The notes: generated by a model not told the origin, from the sequence alone. Positions 36,115 to 45,577 are shown, numbered from the stretch's first letter. The stretch: 64,000 nucleotides of DNA from Roseivivax sediminis (GCF_900112685.1 NZ_FOMS01000007.1:1-64000); one strand, 5' to 3'. Translations and numbers: made by a program.

Positions 36115-37512
36115 TCAGAAGAGGAACATCGTGGAGAGGACGTAAAGGCTGACGACAGCCATGCCGACGGCTCCGATCCATGCCAAGGCCATCAGCGGCG
36201 CGGACGGCATGAAATCCCGCTCGAACGGCGATTTGAAGCCGTCCTTCACCGCCTTGATGTTCAGCCAGTACAGGATCGGCGAGAACAACAGCGCCAGCAC
36301 CGAGGCGACCTGAACCACCAGAACGGGTTTCGGCAGACCGACGATCACCGCGATGCCGATGACCAGAAGCACGACCTGGAAGCCCTTGTACATCAGCATC
36401 CGTGTTCCCGGATTGTCGAGCGACTTGAAGAGCCGCGCGCCGCATTCCTCGACGATGGTGGCCTGGCCGTCGAAATAGGTGAACACCGTGGAATAGAGTG
36501 CCGCAACACCGCCGGCGATGATCAGCGGGAAGATCCACGCGCCGAACGTGTCGGTGTAGATCCGGGCGATGGTGTTGCCCATCTCGCTGCCCGACGGCAC
36601 GAGCCCGATCGGATGCAGCACCGCGGCGCCGATGATCAGGAAGATCATCCCGGTCAGCGCCGACACGACATAGGACAGGTTCATGTCGCGGCGGAACAGG
36701 GTCATGGAGTTCTTCAGGTAGTTCGGCTCCATCTCGACCTTGTGGCCTTCGGCCTCCAGCCGGCGCACGCGCACCATGCCGGCGCCCTTGGCGACCGCCC
36801 AGTTCGACTGCATCGGGGCGACCTCGACCGTGGTGGGGAAGTAGCCCCACATCGCGCCGAACAGGATCATCGCACCCGCCGGAGCAAGCGCCGGCAAGAG
36901 GTTGGCGATGTAGTCGCCCGGGGGCGGCGCCTGCAGCGCGAAGGCAACGAAGGTCGACAGCGCGAAGACGATGAGAGCAACTTTGCAGACCGTCTCGACA
37001 GCCGCGTACTTGCCGGCCCACAGGATCGCGACGCAGGACAGCAGGATCAGAACGGCCCACGCCGGCAGCGGGATGAACGGAAAGGCGGCGTAGAACATCG
37101 CGCCGCATCCGAGCGCGCGGCCGGCGATACCGACGGCGTTCACGACCGACTGGAAACCGAGGTACCAGAACGGCCAGCGGCCGACGCGGCCATAGGCCTC
37201 CATCACGCTTTCGCCCTTCACCATGGTATATCGGTGAGCGAATTCGAATGCGCAGTATTTCAGGATATAGGCAGCCGGGATGATCCAGAGCATCTGGTAT
37301 CCGTACTGCGCGCCCGCGGTGGGGCCGTGAATGATGTGGCTCGCGCCGATACCCGTCATCGCCGCCGCGACGCCGGGCCCCATGGCACGCCAGGTATCGC
37401 CCATGGTCGTCCCCGGTGCCTTGAGATGTACGACACCATTGCGCATCTCGATGTCGACGCCCGACGGAGCAGTTCCGGCGCCTCCAATGATGCCAGTATC
37501 TGTGGTCGTCAA
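36115..37512 (-). CDS. Divergent Nramp-like transporter
   Basis: The 465-residue protein has about eleven membrane segments and the general Nramp pattern: GPGVAAAMTGIGASHIIHGP followed by GAQYGYQMLW in the first helices, and TVFTYFDGQATIVEE near residue 330. The canonical first-helix metal motif DPGN is replaced by GASH (residues 56-59), and the sixth-helix MPH motif is not seen (WGYFPTTVEVAPMQSNW). Transition-metal binding is therefore not supported and the substrate is open. The start is TTG 37512 behind a strong GGGAGG site seven bases away; the longer upstream frame lacks both a start signal and hydrophobic sequence. Confidence 0.8.
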   Translation of the reverse strand: MTTTDTGIIGGAGTAPSGVDIEMRNGVVHLKAPGTTMGDTWRAMGPGVAAAMTGIGASHIIHGPTAGAQYGYQMLWIIPAAYILKYCAFEFAHRYTMVKGESVMEAYGRVGRWPFWYLGFQSVVNAVGIAGRALGCGAMFYAAFPFIPLPAWAVLILLSCVAILWAGKYAAVETVCKVALIVFALSTFVAFALQAPPPGDYIANLLPALAPAGAMILFGAMWGYFPTTVEVAPMQSNWAVAKGAGMVRVRRLEAEGHKVEMEPNYLKNSMTLFRRDMNLSYVVSALTGMIFLIIGAAVLHPIGLVPSGSEMGNTIARIYTDTFGAWIFPLIIAGGVAALYSTVFTYFDGQATIVEECGARLFKSLDNPGTRMLMYKGFQVVLLVIGIAVIVGLPKPVLVVQVASVLALLFSPILYWLNIKAVKDGFKSPFERDFMPSAPLMALAWIGAVGMAVVSLYVLSTMFLF

Positions 37513-38006
37513 AGGTATTCCTCCCGATGGATATACCGGGCCGAAAATGCCGGTCCCGGGCGGCGGTGCCCTCCACCTACACACCGCCCGACGAATCCAT
37601 TACTCGGCTTATTCAGAGCCACGAAGACTTATTTGCCGGCACGCAAAAAATGCCCATGCTTTTAATTATCGCGCGATAACAGTTGGTTATCACTGCCCGC
37701 GAGAAATGCCTCTCTCGCTTGAGCCGCCCTCTTTCCCGAAATGGGAAAACGCCAATAAACGAAGGGTCGCAATGATGGCTTTCGTGGTCGGCCTCGTAAT
37801 TGCAGATGGCCGCCCGCTGTCTTCGGCGACAGAGCCGCTGCGGACAGCGCCTGTGTCCTTTTTTTGGGCGCCGGGCGATATTGCCGCTGCCGCCACGCGC
37901 GAAACGGCGAATCAGCCGGACCGGGCGCCGCGAGTCCGATCCCGGCCGGATGCCGGGCCTTTTGTCGCATCGGACCGGGCGGTCCGCCGCGTCCGCCTCC
38001 GCCGAC
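37513..38006. other. Gene-free interval between the Nramp-like gene and the cyd operon
   Basis: In this 494-base stretch, 37600-37780 is relatively AT-rich and contains the 14-base palindrome at 37666-37679. It probably carries the regulatory region of the Nramp-like gene. The remainder up to the 34-residue cyd-associated gene has no convincing frame on either strand; short frames present lack ribosome-binding sites and family resemblance. Confidence 0.6.
37666..37679. promoter_or_regulatory. Perfect 14-base palindrome, possible operator
   Basis: TTATCGCGCGATAA is a perfect palindrome in an AT-rich context about 150 bases upstream of the TTG start of the Nramp-like gene. A regulator site is plausible; the sequence does not match the Mur, Fur or MntR consensus as I know them. 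Confidence 0.45.
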
Positions 38007-38111
38007 CTACAGGATCATCGCCCTGATCCCGTAGGCCACGATCCCGAGCGCCCCCACCGAGAGCGCCCAGATCAGAACGAACCAGCCCAGCCGTTTCAGC
38101 CCCCGCGGCAT
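38007..38111 (-). CDS. 34-residue cytochrome bd accessory subunit (DUF2474/CydX-like)
   Basis: This single-helix protein of 34 residues (MPRGLKRLGWFVLIWALSVG and a short remainder) matches the small DUF2474/CydX-type proteins that follow cydAB operons and stabilise the oxidase. Its ATG shares one base with the cydB stop (TGATG), indicating coupled translation. The sequence is too short for more than position, size and helix as evidence. Confidence 0.75.
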   Translation of the reverse strand: MPRGLKRLGWFVLIWALSVGALGIVAYGIRAMIL

Positions 38112-39139
38112 CAGTGGTAGCCCTCGCCAGGCTTGAGCTTGCCGCGGAAGACCCAGTAGGCGTAGCCCGTATAGGCTAGGATGATCGGCACCAGAACGAT
38201 GGCCCCGACGAACATGAAGAGCTGCGACTTCGCCGGGCTCGCCGCATCGTAGATCGAAACGGTCGGCGGGATCACCCACGGCCACATCGACACCCCGAGC
38301 CCGAGAAAGCACAAGCCGAACAGCGCGCAGGTCAGCACGAAGGGCATCCAGTCACGCCCTTCCTCCGTGATCGACCGCCACAGCAGAAAGCCGATCAGCG
38401 CCACCAGCAGCGGTACCGGCGCGACCACCAGCGCGGCGGGGAACGAGAACCAGCGCGAGAAATATTCCTGCTCGAGGAACGGGGTCCAGAGGCTGACGAG
38501 AACGATGGCCCCCATCGTGGCGATCCCGAAGATCCGCGCGAAACGACGCACACGGATCTGGATGTCGCCCTCGAGCTTCATGTTCAGCCACGTCGCCCCC
38601 ATGAAGGCATAACCGGCGACGACCGCCACCCCGGTCAGCACCGAGAACGGCGTCAGCCAGTCCCACCAGCCACCGCCATAGGCGCGGCCGTCGACCTCGA
38701 TCCCCTGGAGGAGCGCGCCGAGCGTGATGCCCTGCGCCAGCGCCGCAACGGTGGAGCCGCCGATGAAGGCCGCGTCCCAGAACCGGGCCTGGAACGTGCC
38801 GACAGCCTTCCAGCGGAACTCGAAGGCCACGCCGCGGAAGATCAGCGCCAGCAGCATCGCCACGATCGGCGGATAGAGCGCCGGCAGGATGATCGCGTAG
38901 GCCAGCGGAAAGGCGGCGAAAAGCCCGCCGCCGCCCAGCACCAGCCAGGTCTCGTTGCCGTCCCAGACCGGGGCGACGGAGTTCATCATCAGGTCCCGGT
39001 CCTCCTTCTTGCGGAAGAACGGGTAGAGGATGCCGATGCCAAGGTCGAAACCGTCGAGCACGACGTAGACGTAGACCGCAAAGGCCAGGAGCAGTGCCCA
39101 GGCGATGGTCAGGTCGATAGATGTCGCCAATGCGTCCAT
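38111..39139 (-). CDS. cydB: Cytochrome bd-type quinol oxidase subunit II
   Basis: The 342-residue integral membrane protein has nine hydrophobic segments. It has the CydB N-terminal helix with YVVLDGFDLGIGILYPF and the WDGNETWLVLGGGGLFAAFP block, which is highly conserved in the family. It forms the bd oxidase with CydA, reducing oxygen with quinol electrons in the inner membrane. It is 10 bases downstream of cydA. Confidence 0.95.
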   Translation of the reverse strand: MDALATSIDLTIAWALLLAFAVYVYVVLDGFDLGIGILYPFFRKKEDRDLMMNSVAPVWDGNETWLVLGGGGLFAAFPLAYAIILPALYPPIVAMLLALIFRGVAFEFRWKAVGTFQARFWDAAFIGGSTVAALAQGITLGALLQGIEVDGRAYGGGWWDWLTPFSVLTGVAVVAGYAFMGATWLNMKLEGDIQIRVRRFARIFGIATMGAIVLVSLWTPFLEQEYFSRWFSFPAALVVAPVPLLVALIGFLLWRSITEEGRDWMPFVLTCALFGLCFLGLGVSMWPWVIPPTVSIYDAASPAKSQLFMFVGAIVLVPIILAYTGYAYWVFRGKLKPGEGYH

Positions 39140-39149
39140 GATGCGTCCC

Positions 39150-40592
39150 TCACTCCGCCGGTTGCCGGTCGTTGCCGCCTTTCGGCGCTTCCTGCTGCAC
39201 CCCCGGCACGATGCCGGAGGCCCTGAGCGGGCCGTAGTCGATATCTTCCTCGTAGGGCGCGCGCTCCGGCGTCTTGCCCATCAGCTTGAAGAGGTAGCCG
39301 ACCCCTGCCCCGAACACCGCGAAATAGATCACGATGAAGGCAAGGAGCGACGCCCCGACCGCACCGGCATCGAGCGGTGAGCTAGCCTCGGCCGTCAGCA
39401 TCTCTCCGTATACGACGTAGGGCTGGCGCCCGACCTCTGTGGTGATCCAGCCGGCGATCACCGCGACGAGCCCCGAGGGCCCCATCACCAGTGCCGCCCT
39501 GTGCAGCCAGCGATCCTCGTAGAGCCGTCCCTTCCAGCGGACCCAGAGCGACCAGAGGCCGACACCCATCATCAGGAAACCGATGCCCACCATGATCCGG
39601 AAGGACCAGAAGACCATCGCCACCGGCGGCTGCTCGGCCTCGGGCACGGTGTCGAGCCCGTCCATCGACGCGTTCCACCCCTTGCCGAGGATCGGCCCGC
39701 CGATCTTCGGGATGCCCACGGCGTAGTCTAGCCGCCCCTCCTCCTGGTTCGGGATGCCGAAGAGGTAGAGCGGGATGCCGTTCTCGTGCGTCTCGAAATG
39801 CCCCTCCATCGCCAGCACCTTGGTCGGCTGGTACTCGTAGGTGTTCAGACCCTGCTCATGCCCGAAGACGATCTGCAGCGGCGCCACGATCGCGGCCATC
39901 CACATCGCCATGGAGAACATCTTGCGCACGCTCTTGTTCTGCCAGCGCCCGCGCAGAAGGTGCCAGGCGCCCACGCCGCCGACGATGAAGGCCGTGGTCA
40001 GATAGGCCGCGGTCAGCGTGTGGATGAGGCGATAGGGGAAGGACGGATTGAAGATCACCGCCCACCAGTCCTCCGGCACGAACTGGCCGGCGTCATTGAC
40101 CGAAAAGCCCGCCGGCGTGTGCATCCACGAATTGACCGACAGGATCCACGTGGCCGAGATCGCGGTCCCCACCGCGACCATCAGCGTCGCCACCATGTGC
40201 AGGCCGTTGCCGACCTTGCCCCGCCCGAACAGCATGATGCCGAGGAACCCGGCCTCCAGGAAGAACGCCGTCAGCACCTCGTAGGCCATGAGCGGGCCGA
40301 GCACCGGGCCCGTGCGGTCCGAGAAGACCGACCAGTTGGTGCCGAACTGGTAGGACATGACGATTCCCGACACCACGCCCATGGCGAAGGTGATCGCGAA
40401 GATCTTGAGCCAGAAATTGAACAGATGCAGATACGCTTCGTCCTTCGACCACAGATACCACCCGTTGAGCACCGCGAGGAAACTCGCCAGGCCGATGGTG
40501 AAGGCGGGAAAAATGAAGTGAAATGCGACGGTGAACGCGAACTGGATCCGCGCGAGCATCAGCGCGTCCAGCCCCAGGAACGTCGTCTCCAT
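39150..40592 (-). CDS. cydA: Cytochrome bd-type quinol oxidase subunit I (cyanide-insensitive type)
   Basis: The 480-residue protein carries the heme-bearing subunit features: the conserved His near residue 25 (FHFIFPAFTIG), MAYEVLTAFFLEAGFLGIML with two acidic residues, GRQPYVVYGEML near residue 390 and the axial methionine region. The Q-loop is short, as in the CIO/CydAB group rather than E. coli CydA. The start is ATG 40592 (METTFLGLDALMLARIQF); the longer frame upstream has no family resemblance. No ABC transporter genes cydCD are present. Confidence 0.93.
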   Translation of the reverse strand: METTFLGLDALMLARIQFAFTVAFHFIFPAFTIGLASFLAVLNGWYLWSKDEAYLHLFNFWLKIFAITFAMGVVSGIVMSYQFGTNWSVFSDRTGPVLGPLMAYEVLTAFFLEAGFLGIMLFGRGKVGNGLHMVATLMVAVGTAISATWILSVNSWMHTPAGFSVNDAGQFVPEDWWAVIFNPSFPYRLIHTLTAAYLTTAFIVGGVGAWHLLRGRWQNKSVRKMFSMAMWMAAIVAPLQIVFGHEQGLNTYEYQPTKVLAMEGHFETHENGIPLYLFGIPNQEEGRLDYAVGIPKIGGPILGKGWNASMDGLDTVPEAEQPPVAMVFWSFRIMVGIGFLMMGVGLWSLWVRWKGRLYEDRWLHRAALVMGPSGLVAVIAGWITTEVGRQPYVVYGEMLTAEASSPLDAGAVGASLLAFIVIYFAVFGAGVGYLFKLMGKTPERAPYEEDIDYGPLRASGIVPGVQQEAPKGGNDRQPAE

Positions 40593-40780
40593 GATCGGAC
40601 CCTTCGGATTGCCTCGTCTTGCTCCGTCACCTAGGCGACGTTTCCGACATGTCCCACGAGTTGCGCCAACAGGCCGCAGTTTTTCCCCCGATATCGCCGA
40701 CGTGACGTGACAGAGGCGTGACAAGCGGCGCGCACTCGCTTAGGTAGCCGCTGTAACGAGCCGGAGCGGAGCCCTCGCGC
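40593..40780. promoter_or_regulatory. Divergent promoter region between cydA and purF
   Basis: This 188-base intergenic stretch must carry both divergent promoters. It includes closely spaced GACGTGACGTGACAGA and GCGTGACAAG repeats around 40698-40730, a possible regulator-binding array built on GTGACA. No clear -10/-35 pair could be assigned to either gene. Confidence 0.35.
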
Positions 40781-42265
40781 GTGACCCCTTCCCTGCCGCC
40801 ATCACATCCTTTCGACTTCGACGCCGTCGATGCCGACAAGCTGCATGAAGAATGCGGCGTCTTCGGCGTGGTTGGCGTGTCCGACGCCGCCAATTTCGTC
40901 GCGCTCGGCCTGCACGCCCTGCAGCACCGCGGTCAGGAGGCCGGCGGGATCGTCACCTACGCCCCCGAACATGGTTTCAGCTCGGCGCGAAAATTCGGCT
41001 ACGTGCGAGACACCTTCACCTCGCAATCGGTGATGGAGACGCTGCCGGGATCGCTCGGCATCGGGCACGTGCGCTATTCGACCTCCGGATCGAAGGGGCC
41101 GACGCAGATCCGCGACGTTCAGCCCTTCTTCGGCGAGTTCTCCATGGGCGGCGCGGCGATTGCCCATAACGGCAACATCACCAACGCAGAAGCGCTCCGG
41201 CGGGAGCTGATCGAGCGCGGCTCGATCTTCCAGTCCTCCTCGGACAGCGAGTGCATCATTCACCTGATGGCCCGGTCGCTGCAACGCGACATCCCCTCCC
41301 GGATGGAGGATGCGCTGCGCCGGGTCGAGGGCGCGTTCTCGGTCGTGGCGATGACCCGCACCAAGCTCATCGGCGTGCGCGACCCGCTGGGCGTGCGCCC
41401 GCTGGTCCTCGGCCGCCTCGGCGACGGCTGGGTGCTGTCGTCCGAGACCTGCGCGCTCGACATCATCGGGGCGGAGTTCGTGCGCGAGATCGAGCCGGGC
41501 GAGATGGTGGTCATCACCCCCGACGGCAAGATCGAATCGCTGCGCCCGTTCCGGCCGCAGCGCGCGCGCTTCTGCATCTTCGAACATGTCTATTTCTCGC
41601 GCCCCGATTCGATCATCGGTGGCCGGTCCGTCTACGAAACGCGCCGCCAGATCGGCGTGGAGCTTGCGCGCGAGGCCCCGGTCGAGGCCGACCTCGTCTG
41701 CCCGGTGCCCGACAGCGGCACGCCGGCGGCGATCGGCTTCAGCCAGGAATCGGGCGTGCCCTACGCCATGGGCATCGTCCGCAACCAGTACATGGGCCGC
41801 ACCTTCATCGAACCGACCGAGCAGATCCGCAACATGGGCGTGCGGCTGAAGCTCAACGTCAACCGCGCGCTCATCAGGGGCAAGCGGGTGATCCTCGTCG
41901 ACGATTCGGTGGTGCGGGGCACGACCTCGCGCAAGATCAAGGAGATGATCCTCGACGCCGGCGCGGCCGAGGTGCATTTCCGCATCGCTTCCCCGCCGAC
42001 CTCGTGGCCCTGCTTCTACGGGGTCGACACACCGCAGCGCGAGAAGCTGCTGGCCGCCACCATGTCCGAAGAGGAAATGCGCCAGCACCTGAACGTCGAC
42101 AGCCTGCGCTTCATCTCGCTCGACGGGCTCTACCGCGCGGTGGGCGAATCGCAGGGCCGCAATTCCGAGTGCCCGCAATATTGCGACGCCTGCTTCTCGG
42201 GCGAATACCCGGTGGAGCCCTCCGACCAGATCGAGAAGGGTTTCCAGCTCAAGGCGGCCGAGTGA
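40781..42265 (+). CDS. purF: Amidophosphoribosyltransferase
   Basis: The 494-residue enzyme performs the first committed step of purine synthesis. The Ntn-type glutaminase cysteine is Cys25 in LHEECGVFGVVG, exposed after removal of the short propeptide. The PRPP-binding loop is VILVDDSVVRGTT near residue 370. Cysteines near the C-terminus (CPQYCDACFSGEYP) match the Fe-S cluster-bearing PurF type. The start is GTG 40781 behind a GGAGCGGAG site. It is co-translated with the DUF2199 gene by a GTGA overlap. Confidence 0.96.
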   Translation: MTPSLPPSHPFDFDAVDADKLHEECGVFGVVGVSDAANFVALGLHALQHRGQEAGGIVTYAPEHGFSSARKFGYVRDTFTSQSVMETLPGSLGIGHVRYSTSGSKGPTQIRDVQPFFGEFSMGGAAIAHNGNITNAEALRRELIERGSIFQSSSDSECIIHLMARSLQRDIPSRMEDALRRVEGAFSVVAMTRTKLIGVRDPLGVRPLVLGRLGDGWVLSSETCALDIIGAEFVREIEPGEMVVITPDGKIESLRPFRPQRARFCIFEHVYFSRPDSIIGGRSVYETRRQIGVELAREAPVEADLVCPVPDSGTPAAIGFSQESGVPYAMGIVRNQYMGRTFIEPTEQIRNMGVRLKLNVNRALIRGKRVILVDDSVVRGTTSRKIKEMILDAGAAEVHFRIASPPTSWPCFYGVDTPQREKLLAATMSEEEMRQHLNVDSLRFISLDGLYRAVGESQGRNSECPQYCDACFSGEYPVEPSDQIEKGFQLKAAE

Positions 42266-42834
42266 ACCTTCTTGACCTCGACGCACGCTGGCGGCGGTTC
42301 AACGACCCCGATCGCGCCTGCCCGTGCTGCGGCAGGCAGTTCGACGGCATCTTCGACATCGGCTTCGACCATCCCGACCCCTGGCCGCACGGCGCGCTCG
42401 AGGACCAGGGGGGCGACGAGCTGGTCGTTGGCGAGGACAAGCTCGGCACTGATCTCTGCCGACTGGGGGAGCATCGCTTCATCCGCTGCGTCCTGCTCTT
42501 GCCGCTGCGCGGGGCGGACGACCGTTTCGCCTTCGGCGTCTGGGCCGGCGTCGCGCCCGACCGGTTCTATCACTACCTCGACGCCGCACTCGGTGAGGGG
42601 CCACCTTTCGAGGGCTGCTTCGGCTACCTGATGAACACGATCCCGGGCTTCGACCTCGGGCGCGATCCGGTGCCCTGCGACATCGTGCCCGGCGAGGCGG
42701 GCGAGCGCCCGCGCCTTCGGCCCCAGGAGGGGCCGCTGGCGCGCGCGCAGGCAGAGGGCATTTCCTTCGACCACTTGCTCGACATCTACGACGCGGCAGG
42801 CATGGACGTGCGCCCGCACCTTCTGGCGGATTGA
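42262..42834 (+). CDS. DUF2199 domain protein
   Basis: The 190-residue protein has an N-terminal CPCCGRQFDG zinc-knuckle-like pair and the DUF2199 pattern of a variable domain ending with the IYDAAGMDVRPH tail. The function of the family is unknown. The GTG start overlaps the purF stop by four bases, so it is expressed with purF; whether that is functional is not known. Confidence 0.75.
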   Translation: MNLLDLDARWRRFNDPDRACPCCGRQFDGIFDIGFDHPDPWPHGALEDQGGDELVVGEDKLGTDLCRLGEHRFIRCVLLLPLRGADDRFAFGVWAGVAPDRFYHYLDAALGEGPPFEGCFGYLMNTIPGFDLGRDPVPCDIVPGEAGERPRLRPQEGPLARAQAEGISFDHLLDIYDAAGMDVRPHLLAD

Positions 42835-42934
42835 CGCTGCGGCATCGGCGCCGCCCCGCCAGCCTACGAAACCTCCTGTTTTCCTTCGCCGCGCCGCAGC
42901 GTAGACAAGGCGACCGAACCCCGGCAGGAGGTGC

Positions 42935-43198
42935 ATGATGGCCCAGCAACAGACCCCAGACCAGGTCGCCAGGACTGCCACGACAGAGGCGCCGCTGAAC
43001 CTTCGAGAAATCACGCTGCTTGGCACGTCTGGTACGCAGGATGCGCCCACCGCGCTCGTCCGCCTGCCTTCCGGAAAGGTGGCGCGCGTCGCGCGCGGCT
43101 CACGTATCGGCCGCAGCGAGGTTGCCGCTATCGAGGAGACGCGCCTGGCCCTCGTCCGGGGCGGCCGCGCCCGCTGGATCGAGATTCCGGGCAGTTGA
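42935..43198 (+). CDS. Small protein of unknown function (PilP/GspC-like motif)
   Basis: The 87-residue soluble protein has a Glu/Gln/Ala-rich start and a C-terminal pattern LREITLLGTSGTQDAPTALV followed by RLPSGKVARVARG, which resembles the short beta domain of PilP or GspC secretion/pilus proteins. No pilus or type II secretion gene is adjacent. There are two consecutive ATG codons; the second (42938) sits six bases from the AGGAGG site and may be the true start. Confidence 0.6.
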   Translation: MMAQQQTPDQVARTATTEAPLNLREITLLGTSGTQDAPTALVRLPSGKVARVARGSRIGRSEVAAIEETRLALVRGGRARWIEIPGS

Positions 43199-43230
43199 CA
43201 ATCGGCGGGGCGCGGGCGAAAGCCGCGCCC

Positions 43231-43875
43231 ATGTCCAGACCCGTCGCCCTCATTACCGGCGCTTCCCGAGGGCTGGGGTTCGCCCTGGCCGAGGCGCTGT
43301 CCGACAGCCACCATATCGTCGCCGTCGCCCGCACCACCGGCGCGCTCGAGGCGCTCGACGACCGCATCCAGGCGCGCGGCGGCGCGGCGACGCTGGCGCC
43401 GATGGACGTGACCGACCCGGACGCGATGGCGCATCTGTGCCGCGGCATCCACGACCGCTGGGGCGGTGCCGCGCTCTGGTGCCACACGGCGGTGCATGCC
43501 GGCCCGCTCACCCCGGCGGATCACATCACCCAGAAGGACTGGTCGAAATCGGTGGCCACCAACGTCACCGCGATGGGCCACTTGATCCCCTACATCGCCC
43601 CCCTGCTCGGCCGCACGGGCCGCGCGGTGTTCTTCGACGATCCCGAAGCGCCGGGCGCGAAGTTCTTCGGCCTCTACGGCGCGACCAAGGCGGCGCAGAT
43701 CGCGCTCGCCAGGTCCTGGGCGGCAGAGACGCAGAAGCACGGCCCGCAGGTCCGTATCCTGACGCCGCAGCCGATGCCTACGGCGATGCGCGCCCGCTTC
43801 TACCCCGGTGAGAACCGCGATCGCCTCACCCCACCCGCCGACGAGGCCGCCCGATTGATCGCCGCCTTTAGCTGA
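43231..43875 (+). CDS. Short-chain dehydrogenase/reductase-like protein, possibly non-catalytic
   Basis: The 214-residue Rossmann protein has the cofactor motif TGASRGLG near residue 10 and the active-site pair YGATK near residue 150. The usual Asn-Ala-Gly motif is replaced by HTAVHAG, and the catalytic serine block (normally VNISS-like) by [10 protein letters not shown], so the Tyr-Lys pair is present but the serine is not visible. It may be a divergent or regulatory SDR. It starts 32 bases after the preceding small gene. Confidence 0.75.
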   Translation: MSRPVALITGASRGLGFALAEALSDSHHIVAVARTTGALEALDDRIQARGGAATLAPMDVTDPDAMAHLCRGIHDRWGGAALWCHTAVHAGPLTPADHITQKDWSKSVATNVTAMGHLIPYIAPLLGRTGRAVFFDDPEAPGAKFFGLYGATKAAQIALARSWAAETQKHGPQVRILTPQPMPTAMRARFYPGENRDRLTPPADEAARLIAAFS

Positions 43876-44150
43876 ACCTGCGACGCCGCCGCCCGGAGCC
43901 GGGTCAAGGATCGCCGCAGGCGACTTCCGGCAGGCGGCTCGTCGTTGACGCGGATCCGGGCGGCGGCAGGCTGGCAGAGGCGCTGACGGCGCCTCTCCGT
44001 CAGCCTCTCGCTCCAGCACGATGCCCTGGCATTGCCGGCGCGCGCGCGGGGTGGGTGGGCGGGCGAGCGCGCGGGCCGGCATTGCGCGCCCTCCGCTTGC
44101 CCCGCCGCGGCACATTTCCTACAGAGTGGCAAAGCCAGGGCAGGACCTTC

Positions 44151-44936
44151 ATGCGCATTCTCATCACCAACGACGACGGCATCAACGCCCGCGGGCTCGA
44201 CGTGCTGCACGGCATCGCCACCGAGATCGCCGGCGACGGCGGCGAGGTCTGGACCGTCGCGCCCGCCTTTGAGCAATCGGGCGTCGGGCACTGCATCTCC
44301 TACTCGCGGCCGATGATGGTCAGCGAACTGGCCCCGCGTCGCTTCGCCGCGGAGGGCAGCCCGGCCGACTGCGTGCTCGCCGGCCTGCACGACGTGTTGA
44401 AGGACACGCCGCCCGACCTGATCCTCTCGGGTGTGAACCGCGGCAACAACGCCGCCGAGAACGTACTCTATTCCGGTACCATCGGCGGTGCTATGGAAGG
44501 TGCCCTGCAAGGTCTGCCGGCAATCGCGCTGTCGCAGTATTACGGCCCCGCCAACGTAGCCATCGACGATCCGTTCGAGGCCGCCCGCGTCCACGGCGCC
44601 GGGATCGTCCGCCGCATCCTCGACTGCGCGCCGGACGGCGGATACGATTACCGGCTGTTCTACAACGTCAATTTTCCACCGGTTCCGGCGGCCGAGGTCA
44701 AGGGCACGCGCATCGTCCGCCAGGGCCGGCGCGTCGGCACCGGCTTCGGCGTCGAGCCGCAATTGTCGCCGGCCGGGCGGCGGTTCCTGTGGATCAGGGG
44801 CGGCGACCAGCAGCGCGCGACCGGTTCCGGCACCGACGCCACCGCCAATCTCGACGGCTATGTCAGCGTCACGCCGATGCGCGCCGATCTGACCGCCCAC
44901 GACGCGCTGGACCGGATCGAGGCCGCCTTCGGATGA
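44151..44936 (+). CDS. surE: 5'/3'-nucleotidase SurE
   Basis: The 261-residue metal-dependent nucleotidase has the N-terminal signature [14 protein letters not shown] and the [21 protein letters not shown] block near residue 90, both diagnostic of SurE. It overlaps pcm by four bases. The upstream 275-base gap (43876-44150) shows no gene and presumably contains its promoter. Confidence 0.96.
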   Translation: MRILITNDDGINARGLDVLHGIATEIAGDGGEVWTVAPAFEQSGVGHCISYSRPMMVSELAPRRFAAEGSPADCVLAGLHDVLKDTPPDLILSGVNRGNNAAENVLYSGTIGGAMEGALQGLPAIALSQYYGPANVAIDDPFEAARVHGAGIVRRILDCAPDGGYDYRLFYNVNFPPVPAAEVKGTRIVRQGRRVGTGFGVEPQLSPAGRRFLWIRGGDQQRATGSGTDATANLDGYVSVTPMRADLTAHDALDRIEAAFG

Positions 44937-45577
44937 GCGACGACGCGGAACGCAAGATGCAGTTCCTCTACGCGCTGCGTTCACGCGGCGTGACCGACAA
45001 GGCCGTCCTGACGGCGATGGAGAAGATCGACCGCGCCGCCTTCATCCGGCACTACTTCACCGACCGCGCCTACGACGACATGCCGCTGCCCATCGCCTGC
45101 GGGCAGACGATCTCCCAGCCGTCGGTGGTCGGGCTGATGACCCAGGCGCTGCAGCTCTCCCCGCGCGACAAGGTGCTGGAGATCGGCACCGGCTCGGGCT
45201 ACCAGGCGGCGATCCTCAGCCAGCTCGTCCGGCGGGTCTACACCGTCGACCGCCATCGCCGGCTCGTCCTCGAGGCGCGCGAGGTGTTCGAACGGCTGGG
45301 GCTCGTCAACATCACCGCCTTCACGGCGGACGGCAGCCACGGTCTGCCCGACCAGGCGCCGTTCGACCGTATCGTGGTGACCGCAGCGGCCGAGGATCCG
45401 CCGGGGCCGCTCTTGGCCCAGCTCAAGATAGGCGGTATCATGGTTCTGCCGGTTGGCCAGTCCGACACGGTGCAACGCCTCATCCGGGTGACACGCGGCG
45501 AGGACGGGTTCGACTACGACGAACTTCGCCCGGTGCGCTTCGTGCCGCTGGTCGAGGGGATGGGCAAGGAAACATGA
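44933..45577 (+). CDS. pcm: Protein-L-isoaspartate O-methyltransferase
   Basis: The 214-residue enzyme repairs isoaspartyl residues using S-adenosylmethionine. The family block [20 protein letters not shown] precedes the SAM-binding motif [15 protein letters not shown] near residue 82. It is translationally coupled to surE; in E. coli the pair is also adjacent, followed by nlpD, as here. Confidence 0.95.
   Translation: MSDDAERKMQFLYALRSRGVTDKAVLTAMEKIDRAAFIRHYFTDRAYDDMPLPIACGQTISQPSVVGLMTQALQLSPRDKVLEIGTGSGYQAAILSQLVRRVYTVDRHRRLVLEAREVFERLGLVNITAFTADGSHGLPDQAPFDRIVVTAAAEDPPGPLLAQLKIGGIMVLPVGQSDTVQRLIRVTRGEDGFDYDELRPVRFVPLVEGMGKET

Noticed and set aside
35920-37665. A plus-strand frame of 581 codons between cvpA and the cyd operon
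   Set aside because: It is opposite the Nramp-like transporter, whose membrane pattern, ribosome-binding site and terminator show the minus strand is coding.
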